A DNA stretch of 64,000 bases from Chionoecetes opilio (Eukaryota; Arthropoda; Malacostraca; Decapoda; Majidae): positions 238,501 to 302,500 of the forward strand of contig JACEEZ010016456.1 in NCBI GenBank assembly GCA_016584305.1, in the 5' to 3' direction. A program made the position numbers and the translations under genes. Of this stretch, positions 1 to 10,226 are shown one piece after another. The notes beneath the pieces were generated by a model that ran no database searches, was not told where the DNA came from, and was given only the letters and a program-made list of their open reading frames with translations. Position 1 is the stretch's first letter, and each line of letters begins with the position of its first letter.

Positions 1-134
1 CACTGTAGATATAATGGTCTGTGATATATATATATTTTATCTTTTTATAATAAATATATTTTATTATTTATTTTTTGCAAAGGGGGGTGCCATGGCCGCA
101 GGGCCCCCCCCCCCCCCCCCTCGGTACGCCACTG
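1..134. other. AT-rich flank ending in a hAT-like terminus
   Basis: AT-rich sequence leads to a C-homopolymer (about 107-120) followed by GGTACGCCACTG. GCCACTG is the complement of the CAGTGGC end found on many hAT-type elements, and similar ends occur at 8694, 9257 and 9532. Only one end is seen, so this is a weak call. Confidence 0.3.
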
Positions 135-1268
135 CTTGCAGCCTATGTTGATCTCAAGAAGGCGTTTGACTCAGTGCATCGTGAGTCACTCTGGGATCTT
201 CTGCGACTTCGAGGGATTCCTGCAAGGACTAAATTGGTTTGATAACTGGTCTGTATTCTGGGACTGAGAGTGCTGTGAAGTGTGGGGCAGGTGTATCCAG
301 CTTCTTTCCTGTGAATACAGGAGTGAGGCAAAGGTGCGTCCTTGCCCCATCACTTTTCAACGCTTGTATGGACTGGGTATTGGACAAGGTTGTAGATCAA
401 AGTGATTGTGGAGCATCCGTCGGCAACACCAAGATCACTGATCTTGTTTTTGCCGATGATGCAGTAATCTTTGCTGAGTCGCTGGAGGTCCTGGTGATGG
501 CTCTCGAGGCGCTGCACGAGGAGGCAAAGCCTTTGGGACTTGAGGTCTCCTGGCTCAAGACCAAGGTCCAGGTATTTGGAGACTTACTAGATGAAACAGT
601 ACAGTCTGTTCATGCGTGTGGCGAGGACATTGAGATCTTGGAAAGTTTTACATACCTTGGTAGCGCAGTCCATAATGACGGCGGGTCACGTCAAGAAGTC
701 TTACGGCGGATTGGCATAGCCCACGGTGTTATGGACTCGCTCAGCGGGAGTATTTGGCGTTGTCGGTACCTGTGCAGAAGGACAAAGATCCGGATCTTCA
801 AGTCGCTTGTGATCCCTGTCTTACTCTATGGTTGTGAGACATGGACACTAAATAGTGACTTGAAGAGACGAATCAATGCCTTTGGTAATAAGTCTCTTCG
901 CAGAATCATGGGGTATCGCTGGGATGATTGATTACATGTCAAATCAGCGATTGCACCGTGAGACTGAATCGAGGCCTATTACCTGCATAGTCCGTCAGCG
1001 CCAACTTCGGCTATATGGGCATGTGGCACGCTACCCTGAAACCGATCCTTCCCATCGGGTTGTATCTGTAAGAGACAATCCGGCGTGGAGGAGGCCAAGG
1101 GGGCGCCCACAAGGCTCGTGGCTGGGGCAAGTTGATGTTTCTTGTCGAGAGCTGCTTGGTATGGGAAAGGAGCCTGCATGGGAACTCGCGCGTGGTGACC
1201 CCCGGGAGTGGCGTCGTAGGGTGGGCGAGGCGACGCGCCCCCCGGCGTATGCCCCCAATGATTGATTG
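135..1268 (+). mobile_element. 5'-truncated RTE-like non-LTR retrotransposon, copy 1
   Basis: Reverse-transcriptase and C-terminal part of a LINE, truncated just before RT motif A (AYVDLKKAFDSV, near 139-185). The main open frame runs 239-931 and carries the catalytic FADD motif (near 447-458), the LLYGCETWTL block and a GYRWDD end. The C-terminus continues in another frame (876-1265: YGHVARYPETDPSHR, GRPQG, ending PPAYAPND). Two breaks are visible against the second copy: a 2-bp insertion near 225-235 and a 4-bp TTGA-type duplication near 925-932. The element ends in a short ATTGATTGAT run, as expected for RTE-type LINEs that terminate in a microsatellite. It is not functional. Clade assignment is from motif style only. 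Confidence 0.85.
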
Positions 1269-1616
1269 ATAATATTTAGTTAAATTCTTCGCCATTTAAT
1301 ATTTTGCGAAAAAACTTTTTAAATGGAGAATATCAATAGAAGCGAAATTTCAGTAGCTTTCCATTGATATATTTCGTTTTATGATAAATGAATTAGCAGC
1401 ATGTATAAATTAGCGTTAACTAAATAAATAACATCATGAAATCGCGGGGAGCCATCACGGAGGGCCTCTGGAGGCCCTCCGTATGTCTTACCGGCGGCCC
1501 GACGGAAGTGTACGACGTAGGGCCGCTGGGAATTTGCTCAGAGGCTCACCGGCAGGCCGCTCCCAGCGGCCCGCCGTAGGGCATATGACCATTTGCCGCT
1601 GTTATATTAACTGATT
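1269..1616. other. AT-rich sequence with a GC-rich palindromic core
   Basis: No gene seen. AT-rich flank, then a GC-rich block at 1445-1580 with a self-complementary run (GGAGGGCCTCTGGAGGCCCT, 1458-1477) and a second complementary pair (GGGCCGCTGGGA near 1520 against TCCCAGCGGCCC near 1561). Its GC-rich wording resembles the inner parts of the large inverted-repeat element that follows. Confidence 0.5.
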
Positions 1617-1787
1617 GAGGAATATGTATGGTTATACTTTCTAAGTATATTGCAGATATAGTAATGTTTTAAGGGGTGTTGCACAGCCCTATATAGCCGA
1701 TTAATAGACTAATGGGCTGTTCAACACTTAAAAACATTACTATATATGCAATATATGCTTAGAAAATTTAACTAGAAATATTCCTGT
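1617..1787. repeat. Near-perfect hairpin element
   Basis: Arms 1617-1689 and 1713-1787 are inverted copies with a few mismatches around a 23-bp spacer. The innermost pair is CACAGCCC / GGGCTGTT and the outermost pair GAGGAATAT / ATATTCCTG. The extruded form would be a stem of about 70 bp. It could be a short foldback MITE or a structured-RNA template. Confidence 0.75.
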
Positions 1788-2160
1788 CGTTATCCAGTAA
1801 TACGATGAAAAGGAGATCATAATCGCTACGGACATTGTTTATTTCATAATAACAAAAACATTTTCGTTATTGGGTTTACATGCTGGTGTACGTGGAACAC
1901 TGAAAAGCCATGTAGAAGGATATTGGTTGCGGCGAACAACATAACTACTTCCACCCACTTGTGCGTTTTCCCACTAACTGATTTCACTCACTGACACAGC
2001 GCTCGAGGCATTCCTAAAAAAACGTGTCGTACTGCAATTATTTATATTATTCAGTCTATTTCGATATGATGAAGGAGCGAAAACATGTTATAACTAAGTT
2101 CTCATTATGTTATCGACTGGTTAAGGGTGACAATTTAGGCCTTTTGTGGGTTTTTAACCC
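1788..2160. other. No recognised feature
   Basis: AT-rich unique-looking sequence between the hairpin and the large inverted-repeat element. No coding frame, tRNA or array is visible. Confidence 0.5.
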
Positions 2161-3000
2161 TTTGTAATGGCTCTCGTACGTCTGACAGTTTAGTGCATTG
2201 ATAGCTGGGAAATGATCTCAAATAATATTCTATTCTAAATCATGACATTATCCATGTTAATTCTCCACCATCTACATATTCCTTATTAGGTGTACCGTTG
2301 AGTATTAAGTATATGTGTTGATAATATGTTGGAAGTTATTGAAATAAGGGAAAATATGACCTTGTGTTATCCCGTAATAATCTTAACTCGCCGCGGTTAA
2401 TCAAATGTTATTTTTATATGATACTATAGATAGTTACACACATAGACTAACTGATAATCTTTTTCAATGTAAACTCCTTCCTATGTACGTATCTCATCTT
2501 TATTTATATGTATCTCTGGGTGTTCCTGATTAAGCTGGAAATATTTGAAATAAGCTGAAATATGATAATTTCTATAAACTATTATAAAAACTTCTAGAAC
2601 AATTTGTAATAGCTTGAACAGGCCTAATAATAGTGATGGTACCGATATTGAGATACTATGTATATTACTGCGTTAATATTATATAAAATGAAATGAATAT
2701 TTCCCACTTACAAATACGTACCAGCGGGCCTCCGGAGGATTGACGTCAAGTTGCCGCTGCTTGTCACTACTGATGTAATACTACATCAAGATAATCTTAT
2801 AACTGTTGTTTCAAAATGTTTACACATAGAAATATTCAATTCTTCAAATTTTGTACATTGATTTTCAACATAGTAAATTTTCCCGTCTGAAAATACACCA
2901 GCGGGCCTTCGGAGGGCTGACGGAGGTAAATTTGCAGCCGGCGGCCGCCGTTCGCCGCTCTACAGCCTCTACGTAGGCCCGCCAGTGATGGTTAGCTGGG

Positions 3001-4444
3001 ACTCTTCTTCCGGAAAAATATACAATTATGGGTGTGGGTGGTGCTTTCAAGAGCCTGGCGAATGAGAGCGCGCGCATGAGAAAATCTTATCAGACCTCAT
3101 CCCGTAAATGTTTCTGTTTTCCTTTAATTCTCATCCTATTCAACATTCATAACATGCGCACCACATGCAAAGGATACTGTATTTAATTAGGAGTAAGTGC
3201 AACACGTTGATCGGATATATACATCAACTCTTAACAGGTAAGAAGTCACAAATATAAAAATTCTCCAGCGACATCTGGGAACAATTTTTCTAATCCCTCG
3301 AATCTTTCAATGCGTCCGAATCTTTGTTAAGACTTGTGGCACGCACGATAAAACTTTTGTATTTTGGCCATAATACACTAAAACTATAAACAATCTCTTG
3401 AGTAATAGTTATAATTACTTAAAAAATGCAATGTAACTGGTACATCTGTCATAACTTACACAGGAATGTCACCCAAAAAATGTATATAATAGATACGAAC
3501 ACTACTGTTATTTGAGGCACCTGGCCAGGCTGGAACTGCTGATTGGACACTGGCTGAACTGCTGACTGGAACAGGCTGCTGAGGGAGGAGGGAGGCGCCC
3601 TCGAGTGCCGGAGAATGAAGTGTACGACGCTTTTACGCCCGGCAACATCTAGAAAGGGCTTTGGCAGCGCTACAATCGTATTTTGTGATGGCAAGCAGGG
3701 GCGGAGCTTAAATAAGTATAATTCTGCTTTGTAATGTCGTCAAAAAATATGCCTATATAGTCAGGGCCCTTAGGGATATTTTTGGGCCGTTTGGTTCAAA
3801 TTCTTCCAAAAGCACCAAATTTGGCCCAGATGTTGCCCATGCCATGTTCTTTCGATTTCTGACGGGCGCCAAGACGGGCGCCCCTCCAGGCCGCCATATT
3901 GGCGAAATACAAAATGGCCGCCACCCAGATATTAGAGGAAAATCAGTTAAATATGTCTGTAAACCATGTATGATACCACTTTTCAGGGGTTTTCGAGGTC
4001 AAGGAAACCATTTATGATGTTATATTGATTATTTGAGGTCAAGGTCAACCCCTCAAGTTCATCTTAAAGGTAATTTTCGGGTGAAACATGTCGGTTTTTG
4101 AGTTTTCTATTTCCTAATTTTCAGTCATATGCAGTTCATCAGTCTAATTACAAATGTACGGATTTTAATTTTATGAACTCTATGCCATATCCTTGTGTTT
4201 GATTTTTGAGTTTTTCTTGTGTTTCAGATAATGCCATGTCTGTGAGTGTCGACATTCCGAGATGCAACAGGGGTGCCTGATGCCATGCGGACCTTGACGT
4301 CTACTAGTGTGAACTCTGTCTTCTACTGAAAATATTAATTGGGAACTCATTTGTCTTTGTCAATTGGACAAACCTCATGAAGCCTTGCAAACTCCTAAAG
4401 AGGAGGGACTTGAATCTCTTGAGAGAGATCTGAAAGACTTTAAT
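3001..4444. other. Spacer of the large inverted-repeat element
   Basis: Non-coding spacer. 3649-3757 contains a segment seen twice more: at 5336-5393 (part) and at 54498-54606. 3760-4300 holds short GC-rich words (CGGGCGCC, GGCCGCCA) and AGGTCAAGG repeats near 4000-4030. The wording suggests repetitive DNA, but I do not recognise a family. Confidence 0.45.
3648..3757. repeat. Dispersed repeat, copy a
   Basis: The segment starting AGAAAGGGCTTTGGCAGCGC is nearly identical for about 70 bp to 54498-54570. Its second half (GGCGGAGCTTAAATAAGTAT onward) recurs at 5337-5393. Family unknown. Confidence 0.7.
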
Positions 4445-5335
4445 CCCAGCTAACCATCACCGGCGGGCCGACGTAGGCCGTAGAGCGGCGAACGGCGGCC
4501 GCCGGCGGCAAATTTACCTCCGTCAGCCCTCCGAAGGCCCGCTGGTGTATTTTCAGACGGGATAATTTACTATGTTGAAAATTAATGTACAGAATTTCAA
4601 GAATTGAATATTTCTATGTGTAAACATTTTGAAACAACAGTTATATGATTATTTTGCTGTAGTATTACATCAGTAGTGACAAGCAGCTGCAACTTGACGT
4701 CAATCCTCCGGAGGCCCGCTGGTACGTATTTGTAAGTGGGAAATATTAATTTCATATTATATATATTAACGCAGTAATATACATAGTATCTCAATATCGG
4801 TACCATCACTATTATTAGGCCTGTTCAAGCTATTACAAATTGTTCTAGAAGTTTTTATAATAGTTTATAGAAATGATCATATTTCACTTTATTTCAAATA
4901 TTTCCAGCTTAATCAGGAATTAACACCCAGAGATACATATAAATAAAGATGAGATACGTACATAGGAAGGAGTTTACATGGAAAAAGGTCATCAGTTAGT
5001 CTATGTGTGTGTGTATCATATAAAAATAACAGTTGATTAACCGCGGCAAAGATTATACGGGATAACACAAGGTCATATTTCCCCTTATTTCAATAACTTA
5101 CAACATATTATCAACACATATCAATACTCAACGGTAGGCTACACCTAATATGGAATATGTAGATGATGGAGTTAACATGGATAATATCATGATTTATAAT
5201 AGAATATTATTTGAAATAATTTCCCAGCTATCAATGCACTAAACTGCCAGACGTACGATAGCCGTTACAAATATTTCGCTGCCAAGAGTGTATCATGTCC
5301 GTTTTCAGTGCACTCAAAAGAGTAGAAAATAAGTG

Positions 5336-5395
5336 GGCGGAGCTTAAATAAGTATAATTCTGCTCTGTAATGTCGTCACAAAATACACCTATTAT
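5336..5395. repeat. Dispersed repeat, copy b (partial)
   Basis: Direct-orientation partial copy of the segment at 3698-3757, located just outside the right arm of the large inverted-repeat element. Confidence 0.65.
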
Positions 5396-5399
5396 TTTC

Positions 5400-5770
5400 T
5401 TCTTCGTTTCAGAATTAGTAATAAAGAGGAAGAAGAAGAAATGGAGATGTAAAAAGCCAAACAAAATGCAAAGGAAATGGAAGAGAAAAAGGAATAAGGG
5501 AAAAGAACAACGAGATAGGACGAAGAAAGGAAGGAAAAGAAGAGGAAGAAGAAGAGAAGAGGAGGAGGAGGAAGAAAAATTTGAAAAAAGAAAGAGAAGA
5601 AAATAAAGGGAGAAAACAAGTAAAAAGATACAAAAGCAAGGTCGGAGAGAAAATTATAGAAAAGGAGAAAAAGAAATATGAAAAAGAGAAAATCTGTGGA
5701 TAAAAACCATGTCTATAGATAAACAGAAAAATAACGAATAAGAAATAAGAGAGAAAAAGGAATAAATAGC
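5400..5770. repeat. Purine-rich low-complexity tract
   Basis: Almost pure A/G on the + strand (GAA, AGG, AAAG words). It yields a Lys/Arg/Glu frame on + and a Phe/Ser/Leu frame on -, neither credible as protein. 5770-6130 shows no recognised feature. Confidence 0.8.
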
Positions 5771-6150
5771 AATAATATCTATCAAGGCAGAGGAAGAGGG
5801 GCAAGACCGGCACGGCACCTTCACCACTATTCCCCGCCATCTTGCAACACACAGACGAACCGTAAGTGCCATCCGTTTCTCCATTTCCCGGCCTTCTACA
5901 GCCTATAGAGAGAATAAAACAAGTGGTGTGAAGCAGGGACAGTGTATGGCATAAGTGTAAGGCAGTGATAGAGGCGTGAGTGTGGTGACAAAGCCGTGGC
6001 GGGGAGCTACAGATAGGGGTGTTGCGATCAGCTGATTTTGGGTTATCTGCTGTGACGAAATATCTTGTAGCTGTATACAATGTTTATTTCCGGTATTATT
6101 GCGGTTTAGGTCATCCCCGAGCATGACAATTATAACCTTTTAGGTATTAT

Positions 6151-6365
6151 TCCAGATGAACACCGAATTCACTTTGGTGGACGAAACTACTTTTTTGTGG
6201 TGAGTTTTGGTGTAGTGAAGGTAACAGGGAGGTGCGACGGTTTGCGTTTTCCACGACGCCGTCGACACTTCCAACACACTTGAACACAGTGCATCGTCGA
6301 ACCTTCCAAATCAGCGCCGTGGAACCCTCTCCTTCATTCCCTTCATAATATTCTAGACCTCCTAC
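6151..6365. mobile_element. Outer fragment of palindromic repeat family P
   Basis: Begins CAGATGAACACCGAATTCAC, which matches the start of the family P copy at 6719. The tRNA-headed SINE at 6366 follows directly, so the SINE may sit inside a family P copy. Confidence 0.45.
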
Positions 6366-6657
6366 TCCGTAGTGTAGGGTTAGCACGCTCGGTTCACAAC
6401 CGAGAAGTTCCGGGTTCGATCCCCGGGCAGAGCGGAAACAGTTGGGCTGTTTCCTTAAAACCCGAGCCCCTGTCCACCCAGCAGTGAATGGGTACCGGGT
6501 GTTAGCCGAGGGTGACCCGCCTCCCGGAGTGCTGGCTTCGGCCAACACTATAAGCACTAGCAGACAGCTCTCTCCTCAAGGAGGAGAGAGAGCTTTCTGG
6601 TTACAGTGGAGATCCATCTCAGCTGCGTCGATAACGTCCACGTGCGAACACATTTGA
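6366..6657 (+). mobile_element. tRNA-Val-headed SINE (family B)
   Basis: The head resembles a tRNA: A box near TAGTGTAGGGTTAGCACG, an anticodon stem CTCGG/CCGAG with loop TTCACAA (anticodon CAC, Val), and a T arm CCGGGTTCGATCCCCGG. The body continues with CCTGTCCACCCAGCAGTGAA and GGAGGAGAGAGAGC. A second copy lies inverted at 58440-58647. Because the same non-tRNA body follows the head in both copies, this is a SINE and not a working tRNA gene. Confidence 0.75.
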
Positions 6658-6718
6658 ATTCTTCAAACAAAACAAAACAAAACTAGACCTTTCATCATGT
6701 GGAACTTTTGGTAAATTT

Positions 6719-6965
6719 ACAGATGAACACCAGAACTTTGGTGGACGGAACGGTACATTTTTACGACAGCACCAAACTTCCCTACACAATAGGGAGCATG
6801 GTTTTTATTTACCTTATTGTATTCTAAGAGACATTTTCTCTGAGCTTTCCGTCGCAAATCAATAGTTTCGGAGATATGAAATTTTAGGTGGGAGAAGAAT
6901 ACGTCTCCTTTGTTTACAAAATGCCTCCCTCTTCCTCTTCTTATGACCTGCATCGCTTTTGTTTC
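6719..6965 (+). mobile_element. Palindromic repeat family P, arm 1
   Basis: Contains CCAAACTTCCCTACACAAT, TTTCCGTCGCAAATCAATAG and CCTCCCTCTTCCTCTTCTTA in order. Inverted at 7172-7385, direct at 7455-7710, and diverged copies at 57029-57240 (+) and 57340-57480 (-). Confidence 0.75.
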
Positions 6966-6983
6966 GGAGGTGCACTCGTGGCT

Positions 6984-7121
6984 ACCTTACCTTACCTTAC
7001 CTAACCTAACCTAACCTAACCTAAACCTAACCTAACCTGAACCTGAACCTAACCTAACCTAACCTAACCTAACCTAACCTAACCTAACCTAACCTAACCT
7101 AACCTTACCTTACCTAACCTT
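6984..7121. repeat. Interstitial telomere-like (CCTAA)n array
   Basis: About 138 bp of CCTAA with CCTTA, CCTGAA and CCTAAA variants. TTAGG is the ancestral arthropod telomere repeat. The array sits exactly between the two inverted arms of family P, so it is interstitial and not a chromosome end. Confidence 0.85.
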
Positions 7122-7129
7122 TAATCTCC

Positions 7130-7385
7130 TAACTGGGTCCAATAATAACAAAGTTTAATAAAATACCAAACAAAAGCGATGCAGGTAACAAGAAGAGGAA
7201 GAGGGAGGCATTTTGTATACAAGGAAGACGTATTCCTCCTCTCACCTAAAATGTTCTATATCTCCGAAACTATTGATTTGCGACGGAAAGCTCAAAGAGA
7301 AAATGTCTCTTAGAATACAATAAGGTAAACAAAAACCATGCTCCCTATTGTGTAGGAAATTTTGGTGCTGTCGTAAAATAATACC
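7130..7385 (-). mobile_element. Palindromic repeat family P, arm 2 (inverted)
   Basis: Reverse complement of 6740-6960. It includes CTCCTAACTGGGTCC at its inner end, matching GGACCCAGTTAGGAGG at 7689 of the third copy. Arms 1 and 2 form a palindrome around the telomere-like array. Confidence 0.75.
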
Positions 7386-7450
7386 GACGAAACCATTTTT
7401 TTCTGGTGAGTTTAGATGTGTTTTGAATTAATCTGCTAACCGTTTCGGTA

Positions 7451-7720
7451 TTATTTTACGATGGCACCAAACTTCCCTACACAATTGGGAGCATGGTTTT
7501 TGTTTAACTTATTGTATTCTAAGAGACATTTTCTCTTGAGTTTTCCGTCGCAAATCAATAGTTTCGGAGATATAGAACATTTTAGGTGGGGGGAGGAATA
7601 TGTCTCCTTGTTTACAACATGCCTCCCTCTTCCTCTTCTTGTGACCTGCATCGCTTTTGTTTGGTATTTTATTAAACTTTTATTATTGGACCCAGTTAGG
7701 AGGTTAAAGGTAATCTCTCT
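7451..7720 (+). mobile_element. Palindromic repeat family P, arm 3
   Basis: Direct copy of arm 1. It carries a 93-codon open frame (7461-7742; MAPNFPTQLGAW...). A related peptide can be read in the 57 kb copy (FPTQLGVW), but the frame is short, lies inside a palindrome and shows no known domain, so coding is doubtful. Confidence 0.65.
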
Positions 7721-8137
7721 AGGATCTATGATAGACATATAGACACATTTTGCCATTCTGTTATTTTCAAGAAAGTATAGAAGCGCCAGTCAGTAGTAAC
7801 ACAAATCATTGAGACCACATTAATTGCACAAGACAAAACTTGCATGATAATAGGGCTAATAACACGTACTCCACCAGTAAAAGGCCAGCTCTATACGGAA
7901 ATCCCCCAAATTTCTTTTGTATAACTACAGTATGTGTACTAACCTACACGGAATAGCTATACGTTACTTCATCCTGTGTTGCTTTATCTATGTAGTATGC
8001 TGTGTAGAAATATTTAAAAGAATGGTATATATTTTCATAAATAATTTTTTCCCTCTCTTCCCTTTGCTGGCAGCACTGGTAAAGATAAGAAAAAGTTTGC
8101 AGAAGAAATATGTTACTTTTCTGGGGGTTTTCGTAAC
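7721..8137. other. No recognised feature
   Basis: AT-rich sequence with a 103-codon chance frame of low-complexity hydrophobic composition. No domain or splice context seen. Confidence 0.45.
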
Positions 8138-8362
8138 ACACCTTTTCACTCAAATTAGAATAACAGAACTTCAAAATAAAGCAAATGAATTTCAAAATAT
8201 AATAGATGAATATTTTCTTTTAATTTGAAATTCAATAATTTTAATTTAAAGTTCAGTTATTTTAATTTAAACCAGTTGTTTTAATATAACTTCATTGTTT
8301 TAATTTAAACTTTAGTTGTTTTAATTTGAGATTCACTTGTTTTAATTTGAGTGAAAAGGTGT
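8138..8362. mobile_element. Short MITE with GTGAAAAGGTGT ends
   Basis: Terminal inverted repeat ACACCTTTTCACTCAAATTA (8138-8157) and its exact complement (8343-8362). The inside holds about five degenerate 20-bp units of TTTTAATTTGAAGTTCAGTT type. A longer relative, with the same ends and start, lies at 10214-11371. Confidence 0.8.
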
Positions 8363-8445
8363 AGTAGTATTAAGTAACAGGAACTACCACGTGTAGGTCT
8401 CACGGCCTCTTGTAGCTTGCTTATTTTCCTGTTCTTATATATTGG
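8363..8445 (+). mobile_element. LINE 3' tail fragment
   Basis: GTAGTATTAAGTAACAGGAA followed by GTGTAGGTCTCACGGCCTCT and TGTAGCTTGCTTATTTTC matches the LINE 3' end at 60135-60205. Confidence 0.6.
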
Positions 8446-9254
8446 GTGCAATGACATCCATTTCTGAGTATCCTGGGTCGTCGGGAGCGAGTGTTGTTAT
8501 GCGAGCGAGCATGTCATTGGGACAGTGCGAGGGTAACAAAATGTTATGTCATTTAGCACTAGACTAATCTGATGCTTGCGATGCTTGCGATGGGCCCCCA
8601 CATCCTAAATCCGGCACTGCTTCTGTGTGGCATCAGAGTGGCCCCTGAGCTCCGCCTCCCCATGCCTAGTGACCCCCAGGTGCCCCCATTGATAGATACC
8701 TAGCCACGCCACTGCTAACCAACCAATCCAGTCCTTTAACAACCCACAAACAACGTAGCAAAAAAAAAAAAAAATATCCTAACCTACAATCCTCTGCGAC
8801 CCTGTTAACGAGTTCGAAGCACTAACGAACCCTATTAATATTTTTTTGGAAAAACTACTACAAAACTACTTACCAACACTATTACTGTTACATTTAATAC
8901 TTAGATAACGTTACAGGTCAATACTTATTGGTCAAAGGTCAACAGGTATGGGCGTGGGAAGGAAATAAGGAAAGGTTTAATGTTTCGAAGCAGTGTTGAG
9001 CAGAGTTGAGCTGCTTGAGTAATCTGGGACGAGCGACAGTCGAGGGCGCGCCAGCGATCAGGGTGGGTGTGTGTGCAGGGCAGGCAGCTGGGAGGAGGAG
9101 GAAAGACGTGTGTGTGTGTGCAGGCAGCTGGGAGGAGGCAGGGGAGAATTTTTGCCAAACAACGCTTTATTTTGTTGCTTTTCTTCATATTTCTGCAGCA
9201 TAAGTTAAGTAGAGAGAGAAAGGGAGGGAGTGGGAGAGAGTGAGAGGAATGAGT
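8446..9254. other. Mixed intergenic sequence with a hAT-like end
   Basis: A terminus-like AGCCACGCCACTG occurs near 8702. An A-run lies at 8761-8774. 9060-9135 has two copies of a GCAGGCAGCTGGGAGGAGG-containing segment next to GT repeats. No gene seen. Confidence 0.4.
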
Positions 9255-9403
9255 GGGCAGTGGCTGATCTAGGGGGTGGTCACGGCCTCCCCTGAAATCT
9301 CATTGGCATTGCCACCCCACCATTGTAATTTCATTGTCATGGCCACCCGACAATCTGTGTCCAACCTTGGCCACCCCAGTCACCGTGTCCTGGCGGCGCC
9401 ACT
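9255..9403. mobile_element. Short hAT-like MITE
   Basis: Starts GCAGTGGCTGATCTAGGGGG and ends GGCGGCGCCACTTG, giving short CAGTGGC-type inverted ends around about 150 bp with no coding. No clean 8-bp target duplication could be confirmed by eye. Confidence 0.4.
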
Positions 9404-9529
9404 TGAGTGGGAGAGGGAGGGAAGGAGAGCTTTTTACGTGTGATTTGAGGTTGTTTAGTCCTTCTTGTAAAGTAATGGCTGTTGCCTCGTTATCTTTCTA
9501 CCTTATATAACGTCAGATCAGCTATAGCC

Positions 9530-10226
9530 AGTGGCGTAGCTACGGGGGGATACGTGCCCCCCATGAGAATCCTGAGCCCCCCAACATTTTTTGGCACTCA
9601 AATTTTTTTGCCACTCCAATTTTTTTGGCACTCAAAATTTATTGCCACTCAATTTTTTTGGGCATTCCACAAAATTTTTGGAACTAAAAAAAATTTGGAA
9701 CAAAATTTTGGCACAACATTTTTTGGCACTCATAACTTTTGGTACTCAATTTTTTTGGGCACAAACATTTTTGGCATTTTATAGCTTGCGAGTGAGGGAG
9801 AAGTGACATCCTGGGGATACTGTATAGTACCCCCAGGATGTCACTCCTCCCTCACTCGCTATAAAATGCCAAAAATGTTTGAGTGCTGAAACATTGAATG
9901 GCATTTTATTTAGAGTGCCAAAAAATATTGAGTGCCAAAAATATTTGAGTGCCAAAAATATTTGAGTGCCAAAAAATGTGTACAAGTTTTTTGAGCGCCA
10001 AAAAAATTGAGTGCCAAAAATTTGTGCCAAAAATTTTTGAGTGCCAAAAAAATTGTGAGTGCCAAAAATTGTTAATTGGCAAAAAAAAATAAGGCAATTT
10101 TTTTGAGTGAAAAGGTGTATTATGAAAACCCCCAGAACAGTTAGTACCGTACTCAAATTATTTAAAGTGCCAAACATTTTTGAGTACTAACTTTTCTGGG
10201 GGTTTTCATAATTCACCTTTTCACTC
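9530..10226. repeat. Compound palindrome of TTTGGCACTCAA-type units
   Basis: Starts CCAGTGGCGTAGCTACGGGG (hAT-like end). 9590-9780 is an array of TTTTTTGGCACTCAA-type units and 9862-10180 is an array of the complementary GAGTGCCAAAAAT type. They meet at a long palindrome (9774-9872) with matching arms GGCATTTTATAGC...CGAGTGAGGGAG and CTCCCTCACTCGCTATAAAA. A further palindrome spans 10103-10226 (GTGAAAAGGTGTATTATGAA against its complement). Confidence 0.8.

Larger units (their letters stand above)
2161..5271. mobile_element. Large inverted-repeat (foldback-type) DNA element
   Basis: Left arm 2161-3000 (about 840 bp) and right arm 4445-5271 (about 827 bp) are diverged inverted copies. The outer ends read TTTGTAATGGCTCTCGTACG and its complement at 5252-5271. 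Inner ends meet as GTTAGCTGGG / CCCAGCTAAC. The arms share landmarks such as GGGCCTCCGGAGGATTGACG (2735-2754) and its complement near 4700. The 1.44 kb spacer has no transposase frame that I can recognise. Long arms, a non-coding centre and small indels between arms fit a non-autonomous foldback or long-TIR transposon. The superfamily is unknown. Confidence 0.7.

Noticed and set aside
5415..6080. 221-codon minus-strand frame
   Set aside because: Half of it is the complement of a purine tract; the other half shows no domain or codon bias.
6370..6440. Working tRNA-Val(CAC) gene
   Set aside because: The acceptor stem is not clean and the same SINE body follows the head in both copies.
6984..7121. 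Chromosome end
   Set aside because: The CCTAA array is short, degenerate and flanked on both sides by other sequence.
7461..7742. 93-residue protein in family P
   Set aside because: Similar peptide appears in other copies, but conservation is equally explained by DNA-level similarity and the palindrome; no domain.
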